DNA of 64,000 nt from Ascaphus truei (GCA_036426205.1 CM071568.1:115531504-115595503), one strand, 5' to 3'. Shown: positions 1 to 11,933, numbered from the stretch's first letter. Notes: generated from the letters alone by a model not told the origin. Numbers and translations: made by a program.

Positions 1-80
1 AGATACTGTATGTAAGAAACAGCGGAGGACAGCCGCATCGGTTTGTCCTACTAATTTTCAAATACCATGACAGTTTCTAG

Positions 81-293
81 CAGTATTCCCATTGGTACAA
101 AGAAGTGAGCTTTGATGGCTTGAGGGGGAAGAGGGCGATTCCCATCAATCTGAGGAGAGTCATTATAGACAAACTGAAGAAGCAGTTTACAATGAGTACT
201 GCACAATTCAAAGACAGCATCAACGCCATTTTGTGTCATCAGAGGGCTCTGAGCTGGTGTGCTCCGAGTGAAGAAGACAAAATTATGAACTAA
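81..293 (+). pseudogene. terminal-exon-like open frame, unrecognised protein
   Basis: The frame is open from just after an AG at 79-80, preceded by a pyrimidine-rich stretch that could be a splice acceptor, to a TAA at 291-293. It contains no ATG, so it would be the last exon of a spliced gene. The peptide is basic and includes KRAIPINLRRVIID and SINAILCHQRALSW. AATAAA at 293-298 overlaps the stop, so a poly-A signal follows at once. I do not recognise the family. The downstream 360-760 matches a second place in the window (60990-61375), so a transposon gene is more likely than a host gene. The upstream part lies outside the window. Confidence 0.4.
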
Positions 294-359
294 ATAAATA
301 AAGTTTTACAGCAAATGCTTTTCATTAAATACTTTATTGTAGTTATTGTTTCATTCTTC

Positions 360-760
360 TTTCCATTCTTGTTTTACAGATTTGCGCAGAAATTCAATGA
401 CACGCATATACGTTTCAACATGGTTCCATAGAAACACACGCGTACCACACAATGTAATTCATGCACTACACTACTGTATTTCTTCTTGATTATTAATATA
501 CAACATTCTCATTTTACAGTTGAAAATGTCCAGGAGTCAGCCAGCACAGACGCTGTAGATGCAGATTGAAGAAGATTTTGCATTTGGAAGAGCAAAAACA
601 TTTGTATTATTGTATTTTCACAAAGTCATTTACTGTAATCGAATAAAAAAAATATTTCATATTTTAAAATACTTTTTAATCATCTGAAATATTTAAGGGA
701 ATAAGTATTGGGTTACATTTAAATATATAATATCATAGCGTATAGTACGAAATTAATAGG
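360..760 (+). repeat. repeat family R1, copy 1
   Basis: This AT-rich stretch is similar by eye to 60990-61375: a segment ending TTTTACAG, a GCCAGCA-rich piece, a GATTGAAGAAGAT segment, an AATAAAAAAA signal, then CTTTTTAATCATC and a GTTACATTTA tail. The shared AG-terminated pyrimidine tracts look like splice acceptors, so R1 may be the last exons and 3' UTR of a transposon gene. No protein is recognisable. Confidence 0.55.
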
Positions 761-777
761 AATAAAAGGACTGGTTA

Positions 778-984
778 CAGGTAGTCCTCGCTATCCAACG
801 TTTCACTTTACAACGAATGGCATAACCAATGCTTTACAATTCAACCCTATGGGCCGTTTTTCGGCACCTGAATGCGTTACCCAACGCTCACCGCCACTGA
901 TTAACATAAGACTCACTTTACAATGGTTTCTCTTTCCAACGCTATATCCAGAACGGATTCCGTTGGATAACCGAGGACTGCCTG
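778..984. mobile_element. 207-bp MITE with mariner/pogo-like inverted repeats
   Basis: The ends read CAGGTAGTCCTCGCTATCC and, on the other strand, CAGGCAGTCCTCGGTTATCC, an imperfect inverted repeat of at least 20 bp. TA dinucleotides at 776-777 and 985-986 flank it, as expected of Tc1/mariner-superfamily insertion. The CAG start and TCCTCG core resemble Tigger/pogo termini; that family assignment is inference. There is no coding capacity. Confidence 0.8.
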
Positions 985-1001
985 TACATTGCATTTAGAT
1001 T

Positions 1002-1976
1002 TTGAAGACACACAACACAGTAGTTTCTATAATAATTTTTGCGGAGTATTGCATACAGCGATCAAATTCTATTTCCCCGGCCACGACAGGCTCACGGTTA
1101 GCTGCAAGCAGCCGAAAAAAGATCGAGAACACAGACGCAATCCGCGAGACCCATGCGACAGTAAATAATGCTCTGTCTATATCTGTAGTTATTAGTTTAT
1201 GTTCACGCACAGTGAATTAATTGTGTATGAATACAATTTATTTTCCCAACTTCTGACTCTTGGTAATTATTGTTCTAATACAGTATGTATGAAAGGAAGT
1301 TGTGAGAGGTGGTGCAGCTGCCTTAGAATGAAATATTCAGACCGGACTGCAGTTCTTCTGGGTACAAAATATTTATTCCTGGCACATTAAAAACAGCAAG
1401 AGAGCACCTCGTACGCGTTTCACGTGGTCCCCCACGCTTTATCAAAGAGTAACACATACAAACATTACAATTTCCTAAATACCCAAAGTACCTCCCTCTC
1501 CTTGACGTATCAGCAGTCTAAACCAATGAAAACATTAACACCCCACTCGTCATAGATAGTTGACCTTTGCTTGTTCAGAGCTGCGGGTGAAATAACGTGA
1601 CATGAACAGAGGGATCTTTGGAGAAGAAGATTGTGCATAGAGGACTGAAAGAGCAAGTCCTCACCGGTGGTTTGTGCATCTGTACCCAGAAATATATTGT
1701 ATCATTTTATTATAGGGGCTGCTATTGCACCCCCTTTTTCTTCCTATATTTTTTTCCACATTTTTGTTTCACAATTGTCTTTATTGCACTGGTGTGGGAG
1801 CGCCGACCAAATCTTTTGGTACGTGGATGTGTGTAACAGCAGGTTTTGGTGTGACCTAATTATCGGAGCGTTATTTCAATGAGCTAACATGAATGGAGGT
1901 CTGAGGATCTGCGTTTTTACATAAACTAGTCATAAGCATCTGCTTTGCATTTGAATAAGGCAAATGTCCGTTAAAA
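1002..1976. other. stretch without recognisable gene
   Basis: Short open frames here overlap on both strands and have no family features. The one structured item is at about 1310-1445: on the minus strand a TTTGATAAAGCG...GTGAAACGCGT motif, a member of the repeat group discussed at 20460, 35700, 43400 and 59440. The rest is AT-rich with no visible ends. Confidence 0.5.
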
Positions 1977-1988
1977 GTTATCGATATT

Positions 1989-3342
1989 CGACATAACCTA
2001 ACCACAAAATAATCCCTGATGACCCCGTTAGTAAAGAACCCAGATTTTGCTCCAAGAATGCTCAGTAATGATTTTTTGATTTGGACGCAGTCAGGTACAA
2101 ACGACTAAAAGATCTGGAGGGGAGAAAATGTATTAAAATATTTGAGTAGATAAAGTCAGAGAAACAGATACCGAACATTGAATTCTTTAGATTCCTCCAG
2201 ATCAGAGCCTTCTATAACAAATTTCCAATTAGGCCAGCAAGGACAAATTTTGAGCAGCTGTGTTCTAGAGGATCGGACACGAGGGGACTTACATCTAGGA
2301 TGTACAGGGAAGTAGTTTGTCCTGAGTCACCACGACTAAACCACATGAGACTATGGGAGACTGACCTAGGGGAGACGTTAGAGGACGAGGAATGGGACCG
2401 AATCCTGCAAGCGGCAGCCAAAAGCTCGATATGCGCAACGTTAAAGGAAAATGCATATAAGGTCCTTATGCGGTGGTACCATACCCAACTAAAACTCTCT
2501 AAATTTGTCAGAGGATACTCCCCGCTCTGCCCAAAGCAGTGCGGGGAGATGGCTGACTTAAAACACATGCTGTGGTCTTGCTCGAAAGTGGTCCCGATTT
2601 GGGAACATAGAGAATGGATTCAAAGGATACTCAATTTGGAGATCCCCCTGGATCCGTGGCTGTTCTTGATTGGCAGACGGATTCAGGGAATGTCGAATGC
2701 GACACACAAACTAGTTGCGCATTTTGCAACTGCAACGAGATGCGAGATTGCAGCGATGTGGAAACAGGCAGAATTACAAATAATCCCCAAGATCAGGAAC
2801 AGAATTTGGCACGTATGCCAGATGGAACAGCTAACTTGTTTGGTCAACGACACTGGCACAAATTTTCTAAAAGTCTGGACGCCGTGGTTTGCCCAGACTG
2901 ATGTCCCGGGGGTTGAGGCTACCACAATTCTACACTGATAGCAGTAAATGCGTTCTCCTTCAACAAAGCAGGATTCGTGACCACATAGCAACAAGACAGA
3001 TAGGACATAATATAGAGGGGGTAGACAGCTATCAATGGAGGTCGGGCTGACCAGCAGAGTATGCGAACTTAAGAAGTATCACACAAGGACGACAAGGCCA
3101 AACTCCCTCTCTCCCCCCCCCCCTCTGTTCTTTCCCTACGTCTTTCCCTAGTCTTGTAGGTCCCGTCTGTCTTGTCAGGTTTGTCTTGGTAGTTTGTCAG
3201 TCCAGTTACGTGTCTGTTTGTTTCCCCAGGAAAGATTGAGATACCCAGTTTTACTGGTTTTTGATATTAGATAATGGTTTGTGATACAGTGTACCAAGTG
3301 TAAAACCAAATAAAAATGGAAGTTCTAAAAAAAAAAAAAAAA
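1989..3342 (+). mobile_element. 5'-truncated L1/Tx1-type LINE insertion
   Basis: The 12-mer GTTATCGATATT occurs immediately before the element (1977-1988) and again just after its poly-A run (3344-3355), a classic target-site duplication from target-primed reverse transcription. The insert holds the C-terminal part of ORF2, a 3' UTR with a poly-C run near 3110, AATAAA near 3309 and a 16-A tail at 3327-3342. Everything upstream of the ORF2 C-terminus is missing, as usual for 5'-truncated LINE copies. Confidence 0.9.
2150..2938 (+). pseudogene. L1/Tx1 ORF2 C-terminal fragment
   Basis: The frame is open from the TAG at 2147 to the TGA at 2936-2938. It begins with FFRFLQIRAFYN, a form typical of the region after the reverse transcriptase in L1/Tx1 ORF2. 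Later it has a cysteine/histidine segment (CPKQCGEMADLKHMLWSC followed by W..H.EW) matching the C-terminal zinc-knuckle region of that clade. An out-of-phase continuation of the same protein lies at about 2010-2100 (LMTPLVKNPDFAPRM). Endonuclease and reverse transcriptase are absent, so this is a dead copy. The longest ATG-initiated frame starts at 2300, but the homology begins earlier. Confidence 0.88.
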
Positions 3343-3355
3343 CGTTATCGATATT

Positions 3356-4901
3356 TTTCAGGTAAATGCGAGGACAACGTAACCCAGAGCACCTTTGGGG
3401 ATATTCGTTATGACAGCCTTCCGTTAACCCAATGTAACAGATCAATAAATATTTAACAGACTTCTGTAGATGTATATACTGGGTAACCGAGGGGTTAACC
3501 ACTCAAGCGCTCCAAGAATCAATAAGGTAGCTGTGTCCTGCTCAGAAAATAAAGTTACGACTAATCTCCATAGTAAACCTGTGAGCAAAAAACTCTCCTA
3601 GCAGTTAGCTCATCATGGAGCACATATAGCATTGAATATGGAGACTCACTGTAGCTGTACCCCTAAGTAAATAAGGAATATCACGAATAAACCCTAAATC
3701 AAATATTTGTATTGCTTCTATACATGGTACCTTAAAGATAGCCTTAAACATGCTAATCTCAAATAGAACTGTTATGCTAAAAATAAGACTTTATGGAGCC
3801 TGCATCGAAAACATTACCTTAAAACATTATTAGCTTTAGAACTCTTAAGTATTTTTTTCCTACTTCGTATTGATTGTTTTCTGTATCAAACGGCATTACA
3901 TTTTATTTGCAAGCACTGTAAAAAGTAGTATAATAAACTAGCTACAGTAAGTCAGACAACAATTTGACATTTGAAATAACAGGTTTATATATATTTAAGG
4001 TGTTCTCTTATACCACTACATGGCAGTATTACATTAAAAGAGAACAATGCCAGTATATAAGTTGCATTTTTTGCCATTTATTTTTTATTTTTACAAAAAT
4101 GATGCACAGGTGCACTGTGTCTGATTTAGATTCCTATTTGTTAGAAAAAAAATTACAATTGCAATTCATTACAAGTGAATGTATTTTATAAGTATCAAAT
4201 TAAGATCTGGGTTTATGAAACCTGAACTGCTCCTCTACTGTACATATGAATGCTTTACCCCAATTAGGCCAACATTCAATCTGCCACTGTTCCTTCCATT
4301 CTCCCTCAATATGCCTACTTATCAATATCTTGGCTGTCAAACTGTAAATCAAGCCATTGCAAAAACAACATTACCTTTACAGTATCAAAGGAAAGAATCC
4401 CACTGTTTCAATAGGGCTGTTTCTTTGTTAAATATAATGCTTTCACCCCCCCACCCCCCAGTTTTAATGCCTGGGAAATCAGATGAAATGACCCATCATG
4501 CTCAAATGCATCAAGTATGGGTGGCAAAGTCAAAACCATGAGCCCTATTTACTAAGTGTTGAAAATTGAATTTTTGATGTAAAATTGAGGCAAAAAAAAA
4601 ATCCAAATTATGGCGAACATGTGTGTATTTATGGAATGTATTAAAAAAATGCATCTGTGTGCCAAACAATAGTTTAACTTGCAACACAATCGTCTACCTT
4701 CTTGAACTGGCATATATCCTAAAAAGTCTGTTGTTTATATAGAATGACGTTGCTAAGTATCAAAACAAATATATTTAAAACAGCACAAATGTTTTATAAT
4801 ATATGTTTAGAAAATTTATTATTATCACGGTATGGCCATTTTAAATAATATTACAATAATCATTTATATTTACTAATACGAGTTATACACAAATAGAATA
4901 C
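3356..4901. other. stretch without recognisable gene
   Basis: This is AT-rich sequence with scattered stops in all frames. A short piece at about 4543-4570 (CCCTATTTACTAAGTG) resembles the outer ends of the Harbinger-like composites elsewhere in the window, but no partner end is visible. I see no other structure. Confidence 0.45.
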
Positions 4902-5477
4902 TGTAACAGGGACTTATCCCTGTTTTAGAAACTGCCTCTAGTGTTCTGAAAATCTAGCAGAGAGCTGGTTGATTGCAGATAGTAAATTAACCTGCTCCAC
5001 CTGGGTATTCCAAGTAGGATCACAAAACCCTGCTGGAAACAGAAAAGGAGATTTTCCTCAGTTCACAAGGGTGTTGACATGAGGAAAGAGGTCTTGAGTG
5101 CACAGGAGAACTGTGTATTGAAAGCAAGACACTAGGGGACCAGACCTCTTTTCCTGGACACAGAGGGCTGAAGAACCTGCCAGAGGCTGGACCCTCAAAC
5201 AGACCAAGACACCTGGACACCACTGACCTGAAGGGCCATCTGCTTTAAGGTACCGCTGAGACTTTGGTGGTGGTATGCTGGTAAGGGTCTTACCCCCCCC
5301 CCCCCCAGTCTTACAGATAGGGACTGGGGAGTGAGTTTGCCCTTACACAGGGATAGGTGTTTGTTGTTTTATGTATATTTTTGTTTGCTATGTTGTCTAA
5401 AGGAACAGGCAATAAAGCCTTATGTTAATTTCACCTAAACGGTCTCCATTAGCATACCTCTGCACACATCTCTTACA
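4902..5477 (+). mobile_element. solo LTR with 5-bp target duplication
   Basis: It begins TGTAACAGGG and ends CTCTTACA, the TG...CA form of an LTR, and is flanked by AATAC at 4897-4901 and 5478-5482. It is similar by eye along its length to the LTR at 52993-53553, including the poly-C run before a CAGATAGGG segment and an AATAAA near 5411. No internal region lies beside it, so it is a solo LTR left by recombination. The duplication length fits endogenous retrovirus or Gypsy integrases. Confidence 0.88.
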
Positions 5478-6150
5478 AATACACATTTTCATTTCAATGG
5501 TATCAATTAGGTATTCAAAAAGACACAATGGGGCCTATAAGCCTCGATAACCCACTTATCAAGGCCTTTTCGGCCCAAATGTCTACTGCTAATCTATAAG
5601 CCTTGATAAGTGGGCGATAGGCATGAATCGCCAATTTTTTTCAACCGTGAAAAAAAATCTCATGTAATAAAAATGCATTTACAGGCAACTTCATTACCTT
5701 AGTGGCTAACCGCTAAGTCAATGAAAGGGTTAACTACCACTGTCATGTTTATTGTGGGTAGAGTGGGTGAAGGTGGTATTTGGCACTTGGTGAGTGTTTA
5801 GGCCTTGCAAGGAAGGGGGGTGGTTGTGGGTTGAGTTAGCGCTATTAACTACCAAGGTAATGAAGGGGTTAACCCCTCCCGCTACCCAACCAGTAGGTAT
5901 AAACACCCTCCAAGGGCCAAATGCCAACTTCACCCATCCTCGCTACCCATAATACATTTTTTTTAAACAAAATAACCCTACTATCTACCTCCTCTCCCCT
6001 CAACAACCCCGAACCCCACCCCCCAGACACATACAGCACAGTAATGGGCAAATGACTATAATTCAGATAAGGATAATAGTGCATTTGCCCATTATAAAAT
6101 CAAACATTAGTCAGCCAGCATTAATAAAGTAAATAAAACGTTCAACTTAC

Positions 6151-6199
6151 CCCTGCCATCATGAAGGGCGTACTCGTCAGCATACTGCAGGTCCATGTC
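6151..6199 (-). other. 49-bp exon-like block, copy 1
   Basis: Read on the minus strand, it follows a GCATCGGAG acceptor-like sequence and is followed by GTAAGTTG, a strong donor. The frame reads MDLQYADEYALHDGRG. The block is exactly 49 bp in all four copies in this window. Its function is unknown; it may be an exon of the transposon's own transcript. Confidence 0.5.
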
Positions 6200-7257
6200 C
6201 TCCGATGCCAGCAAGAATACAAGAAAAATACAATCTAATGGTTCCTAACCCCTTAATCCCCTTAGTGGTTAATACCCATTATAGTAATTAAGGGGTTAAC
6301 CCACCCTCCCCTGCTACCCACCCAGGAGACCTAGCCACCCACCCTGGACCCACATTTACTTGCACAGTGGTATATAATACCCATATTATATGAGCATGAT
6401 AAGACACTAGAGCACTCAATGGTCAACCTAATAAAACTCATTAAAGCTGCAGTTCAGTCTTTTTTTTTCTTTTTTTTTAAATTTATTTTTTTACTTAAAT
6501 ATTTTCATGTGGGCAATCTCTAATTACCTAAAGAACTGTATAGCTGCAGGTCAATTCGTTCTCCATGTATTGATCTGCAAAATTTGGTGACATCATTAGT
6601 GAAGGGATCTGTTTTTTTCTGCTTCTATCTCTCAGTGGAAGCTCATGAATATTCATGAGCACTCCTGCACTGACATGTGCTAGAGGGAGGGCAGGGCTGA
6701 CAAAGGGGTGTGCCAGAGCTTGTGACAGGACATGAAGGGGCAGTGCCTTAGCAAATGGTTGTTAAAATAGAATACAAGAAAATGTGTCTTTCAAAGTTGT
6801 TTTTTTAAAAACAGAAAATGCTAAAAGTATTTTTTCTTACTACAGAACTGATTTATTAAAAAAAAAACACACATGCAGGATATTGACTGAAGTGCAGCTT
6901 TAAGGCCAAAAATACACAATAATACAAGAAATACATAAGCACCTAAACACCCCAACAATAAAATAATTAAAAAGCTTAATAGTACACATGAATATAAATG
7001 ATCTATAACCAAAACAGCAAAACAATAAAAAGGATGTTATTTCAAAACATAAGAATTAAATAAAATAAACACTTATCCAATTAATTAAAGAAATAAAAGC
7101 ATTGCCAACAAATCAATTAAATAAATAAAACCACTAGTCAACAAATCAATTAAATAAATAAAACCTCTAGCTTACAAAAAAAATTATGAATTAATTTAAA
7201 CCACTAGTCAACATAACAATGAATTAATTTAAAGCAGTAACTAACAATGAAGGCAAA

Positions 7258-7376
7258 GAAGACTTTTGTTACCCATTCCTGATATTCAAGTTGGATGGAG
7301 ATGGATTGCCGGTGAGGACTTCACGGGTCGAGCGCTTCCAGATTTGCTGGGATTCGGTGTGTGAAGATTTCAAAAG
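7258..7376 (+). other. first exon-like block of H1, ending at a splice donor
   Basis: This segment is shared with 26055-26158, 50419-50525 (minus) and, more weakly, 22600-22679. Each copy ends in an A/G-rich AAAG followed by GTAAG and an AT-rich stretch. Here the end is CAAAAG at 7371-7376, with the donor GT at 7377-7378. Related peptides are visible in H1 and H5 (FKLDGDGLP against FKEDGVGLQ). No protein family is recognised. Confidence 0.45.
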
Positions 7377-8130
7377 GTAAGATAAATATTGAATGTATGT
7401 AATTGTCTTTTTCAGGTTTTATTATTGTATTTGTTCTTTTTATGTTTGTGATTGCCCATTGACTTATACTGTATTAATCTGTGCCCCCGGGGTACAAAAT
7501 AAATACAGTGACTGCCAATGCATTTTTTGGCAAATGCTTGTTTTCTATTGATATTTTTTTTATTTATTTTTATTGTTTGGATTAAATTGTTTTGAATTTG
7601 GATGGTTTGTTTTTAGTTCATTTTAGGATTGGTTAGCGTTTTAAATTAATTTGTTTTGTTGGCTACTGGTTTTCTTTCTTTAATTGATTGGTTGGATAGG
7701 TGTTTATTTATTTGTATTCTTATGTTTTGGAATAACATAATTGGAATTATTTTGCTGTTTTTGTGATAGATTAATGTAACTGATGTGTAGTTGAGGCTTT
7801 TTAGTTATTTTATTGTTGGGGTGTTTAGGTGCTTGTGTATTTCTTTGATTATTATGTATTTTTGGCCTTAATTATTTTTATTAGGTTGACCATTGACTGC
7901 TATAGTGGCTTATCATGCCCATATTATATGGGTATGAAATACCACATGCCAATCAATGGGTGCAGGGTGGGTATAGTGGTCCCGGGGTGGTTGGTTAGGC
8001 CTCCCAGGTGGGTAGCGGGGCAGGGTTGGTTAACCCCTTAATTACTATTATGGTTATTAACCGATAAGGTGATTAATGGTTTACGGGCCATTAGATTTTA
8101 TTTTTTCATGTATTCTTGCTGGCATCGGAG

Positions 8131-8179
8131 GTCATGGACCTGCAGTATGCTGACGAGGATCCCCTTCACGATGGCAGGG
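8131..8179 (+). other. 49-bp exon-like block, copy 2
   Basis: It has the same acceptor-like GCATCGGAG upstream and a GTAAG donor downstream. The frame reads MDLQYADEDPLHDGRG. It is inverted relative to the copy at 6151, so the two form the arms of the H1 foldback. Confidence 0.5.
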
Positions 8180-8444
8180 GTAAGAAGAAAGGCTTATTTA
8201 CTTTATTTATGCTGACTGGCTAATGTTTTATTTTATAACGGGCAAATGCACTATTATCCATATGTGGACAATAGTAATTTTGCCCATTACGGTACTGTAT
8301 GTGTTTGGGGGGATTGTTGGGGGTAGAGGAGATGGATAGTAGGGTTGTTGTGTTTATTTTTGTTTCTTGTGGGTATAGGGACTGGGTGAAGGGGGAAGTG
8401 TCCCCGAGGATGGATGTTTAGGCCTTCCGTGGTGTAGCGGGACT

Positions 8445-8500
8445 GGTTAACCTTTCATTACCATAGCGACTCAGACCGCTATGGTAATGAAGGGGTTAAC
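8445..8500. repeat. short hairpin cassette (GGTTAACC...GGGTTAAC)
   Basis: The arms read TTTCATTACCATAGCG and CGCTATGGTAATGAA around a 7-base loop. The same cassette, with small changes, recurs throughout the composites: 6246-6301, 8033-8085, 9808-9862, 23140-23170, 27112-27168, 49640-49694 and 58849-58901. Confidence 0.75.
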
Positions 8501-8663
8501 TCCTCCTGCAACCTTACTGGCAGATCTAAACACCCACCCGGGGACTACTACCCCTTTCATCCACCCCCTTTGCCCCAAGAAACAGGATATTGTGGTTTAA
8601 CCGCTTCATTGCCTTAGTGACTATTTGCTAAGGTAATGAAGCTGCTTTAATATAAATGTTATT

Positions 8664-8928
8664 ACTAGTGTAGATGAGCAGGGTGTCTCCGGAGCAGGAC
8701 CACATTGATTTTAGTACTGGGGACCCCCTGCTTCCTGAGATACAGGCCCCGTTATGGGGTGCCGGTATCGCATGCTTTTTATTCCCATGGTCACGTGACG
8801 CAAGACATTTAAATGCATAGGAGATACCGGCACCACATAACGGGGCCTGTATCTCGGGAATCAGGGGGTCCCCAGACCTGACATCAGTGCAGTTCTGCTC
8901 CAGAGAACCCCTGCTCATCTACACTAGT
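8664..8928. repeat. ~265-bp palindrome module, copy 1
   Basis: It is bounded by ACTAGTGTAGATGAGCAG and the inverse ending ACACTAGT. The arms share GGGGACCCCCTGCTTCC, GAGATACAGGCCCCGTTAT and a GCATAGGAG-like centre. The whole forms one long imperfect hairpin. Further copies lie at 22882-23108, 23199-23443, 27445-27710 and 48763-48980. Confidence 0.85.
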
Positions 8929-8954
8929 CGATAACAGGGCAATATCCCATTAAA

Positions 8955-9346
8955 GATGGCCCGCACCTCTGGAATGCCCTTCCCCTCAATACCAGACTAG
9001 CACCCTCTCTATCCACCTTTAAGACCCACCTTAAGACACACCTGCTTAAAGAAGCATATGAATAGCACTGGATAATCCTGGACACATGATACATAAAGCT
9101 TGGCCCCTGCAGACGAACTTATTAGAATTCCCTCCTGCTGTCTCTGTAGGTTCTCCCTACCTACTAATTAGATTGTAAGCTCCTCGGAGCAGGGACTCCT
9201 CTTCCTTAATGTTACTTTTATGTCTGAAGCACTTATTCCCATGACCTGTTATTTATATTATTTGTTATTTATATGTTATGTATTACTACTGTGAAGCGCT
9301 ATGTACATTTATGGTGCTATATAAATAAAGACATACAATACAATAC
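8955..9346 (+). mobile_element. L2-type LINE 3' end
   Basis: A frame from about 8956 to a stop near 9063 reads LWNALPLNTRLAPSL followed by STFKTHLKTHLL, the standard C-terminus of L2/CR1-group ORF2. The 3' UTR follows, with TTAGATTGTAAGCTC, GCAGGGACTC, GAAGCGCTATGTACAT and GGTGCTATATAAATAAAG, and then an imperfect ACATACAATACAATA tail. This is a short 5'-truncated copy inside composite H1. Confidence 0.88.
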
Positions 9347-10124
9347 TAAAACGGCTTTTTAATGAGCTATAACACTCTGGCTATAGGAAGTAGTGCGATA
9401 GCTGATTAAAAATGCCCAAACTGCTATTCACTAAACTCATATATGCATATCGTACTATCAAAACTTGCATTCTTTTGTCGCAACCCAAAGGAGATCAGAA
9501 TTGCGATATGCATAACAAGGATTTTCTTTTCTTTTTACTGGATAGGATTGATACCAGGTGTCTCTGGGCGTCTCTGGGGGCCTCCGGAGCTGATGCGCAT
9601 ATTTATTTCAGTGCCAGAGACCCCCGGATTCAATCCTATGCAGTAAAAATAAAATTACATCCGGTTTCATTATCTTAGTGGCAAATCGCTAAGGTAATGA
9701 AGGGGTTAAATAGTAGGCACTGGTTTGTTGTTAGTACAGGGAGTGGGTAAAACATGTAGTTGCCCCAAGGTGGCTGTTTAGGCCTTGCAGGAGGGTGACA
9801 GTAGAAGTAAACCCCTTCATTACCAAAGTGGTTACAACTGCTAAGGTAATGAATGGGTTAACCCTCACTTTATCTCGCCCCTCCCCTCCACCTGCAAGGC
9901 CTAAAAACAATCCTGGGGCAACTACAACCTTCACCCACCCCTTGTACCAATAACACTACAATGGAATGGGTAAAAGTGCTTTTAGCCAAAGATGACTAAT
10001 AGCGCGTTTCACCATTCACAAAAACATTACAGTACAATACATAAGAAATCAATACAACCCTTCTCCCCCCAACCCATAATATAGCTCAGGAGACCCCTGC
10101 TATAATACTGTGTTATTAAACATG

Positions 10125-10902
10125 TGTAGCCCTGGTAAGAAATAGGGCTATAGTTCTATCCTCCTCCTGGTGTAATCCCTGCTAAGGGCAGGTTGCCAGG
10201 AGTTATCATGGGTTTCCCCCACTTCAAGCACTGCCCTGAGTGGTGAAGGTAGGTCACCTGATCCTGCATCAAAGCAAGAGACACAGGGGTGGTGCCTGCT
10301 GAGATCATAAAGAGCAGTGCACTTCCTATTTAGTTGGAGTCAGACAAGCACAACTGTCTGCACTGTGCGTGAGTAGTTAGGGTTAGGAGAGGAGCAAGCG
10401 ACTTCTGAGTAGAGCTGCTAGAATTATAGTTAGTGAGGTGGACCAATACCTCTCACCCTGTTTAGGGGGTGAGGGAAGAGTTAGCCCCACCCGGGTACCC
10501 TTGATCTAGAGTGGTGGCAGGGAAGGGACCATCCTGAAGGAGAGCAATCCGAGTGGAGTGGACACCCTGTACCTGTCTGCTGCTGGTGCTGCTGTGAATA
10601 AAGACTGCTGCTTTTAAGGAACTACGTGTGTGTGAGACTGGAATCTCTCATCCCTGTGTGGGAACTCTCTATAAGGATTCCACCCCGCATTCCTGGGGCT
10701 TACTAGGGATGGAGGCGCTGCACCACTGAATGAGAACGAAGGCATTCACCCCAGAAACCTGTTCCTGCTATCCCCCATACCATCGTGGGAGACTCAGGAC
10801 CTCCTGTTGCCAGCAGGTATGCACCACATACAGTCATGTAGCCAGGTCCCAGGACAGCGTAGGGGGGCCGATCTGCGATTGCCCCGGGGTCCATGGGTTA
10901 CA
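10125..10902 (+). repeat. 5' LTR of element A
   Basis: It starts TGTAGCC and ends GGGTTACA. AATAAA lies at 10597-10602, with TTTTAAGG and a GT-rich stretch after it, as at an LTR poly-A site. A CATAAAGAG at about 10306 is a weak TATA candidate. It matches the 3' LTR with only scattered substitutions by eye, so the insertion is fairly young next to the older relics around it. Confidence 0.9.
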
Positions 10903-10922
10903 GTTGGAGGTGCTGCTGAGAT
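10903..10922 (+). promoter_or_regulatory. primer-binding-like site of element A
   Basis: Directly after the 5' LTR comes TTGGAGGTGCTGCTGAGAT. Element B has TTGGAGATGCTGCTGAGAT in the same place (32126-32145), and LTR D has TTGGCGGCGCTGCTGAGAG on the minus strand (23784-23803). The TGG start is what pairs with a tRNA CCA end. The sequence partly fits a threonine tRNA 3' end, but the match is imperfect and I do not assign the tRNA. Confidence 0.6.
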
Positions 10923-11933
10923 AGCTAAGATAGCTGAGATAAACAGGACAGGTTTTCAGGGAAGCAGAACTGAAAGTAATAGGTATACTATCAGAGCAAG
11001 TGCTACAGAAAGAAGGGCATGTTTGCAGACTAGGGGTAGTCATGAGAGCTTGTCCTCTCGCACAGTACACCCTGGGTGCCCTAAGAGAGTGATGTAAATT
11101 TGGGTAACGTGGCTATAGCTGTTCTAGTCCCTTGAGGCAGATAGTGTAGGATTCCTGTGGGGGTTAGCCTGTTAACTAGTCCAGGGACCATAGCACAGGG
11201 GCTGCACTATGAGTGGCCAAAAGTAGGAGACGTCCGTACTTAGGAAATGCCATGTACCCTAGCCAGTACCTAGAAAACACACCACAGAGTGCTTGTGATG
11301 AACCGTCAGCGAGTGTGGTGTACTAGGAGAGAGTTCTGCCTAGCCCGGGGTATGCCATACGTAATATTCGTGGGTTAGAGCACCAGATAGAGTAGTAAGT
11401 GTCTAGAAACGAGTTGCACTATAGGCACTGAGAGTAGCGTTATCGTGGGCTTAGTGGGCTCATTAAAGATGGTGACGAGAGATACATGTGCTTTGATGGG
11501 CAGGGAGGAGGTTAAAATGGCGACAACAGCGTCATTCACTGCAACGCGGGTTGCAGCCGATCCAAAATGGCGATTCCCGCCGAGCCTAGATCGCGCACGT
11601 GTTTCGTGCAAGAAATGTGGCGAGAGATGTGCAGGGGTTTGGTGCCAAACCCAGATCCCCAGCAAAAAGGAGAGAGCGGCGCGAAAGCCGAAACCACGCC
11701 CACCTGTGCAGTGACTGGCCGACAAACGAAGCCACGTCATGCGAAGAGAGAGAGTGCCCCTCCTCTTGTTTCCACCAGAGGAAGGGGGCACCTAGAGAAC
11801 CAATCAGAGCAGTCCTCCCCAGCGGAAGGAGGGACGGAAGTGAGACAGAGGAACTTCACTTCTGCTTGACAGTTGAAGGAGAAGGAGCCAAGAGCAAGCT
11901 GAACAACTCAGCCCCCGCGCAAAAGATGGCTGA

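Larger units (their letters stand above)
5530..9400. mobile_element. Harbinger-like palindrome-rich composite H1
   Basis: The left end reads GGGGCCTATAAGCCTCGATA, like the end of complete element H5 (25447). Left-arm blocks reappear inverted to the right: the exon-like block at 6151-6199 (minus) is matched at 8131-8179 (plus), and the CATATTATATGGG segments at about 6380 and 7920 mirror each other. Together these give a foldback of over 2 kb. The middle (7258-7376) holds the first exon-like block. There is no transposase. The right end is not clear because an L2 LINE tail lies at 8955-9346 and other repeat sequence follows. The superfamily rests on the TTA duplication of H5. Confidence 0.6.

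Noticed and set aside
2300..2938. 212-residue frame as a possible host gene
   Set aside because: Its motifs and the surrounding target duplication and poly-A tail show it is the C-terminus of an L1/Tx1 ORF2.
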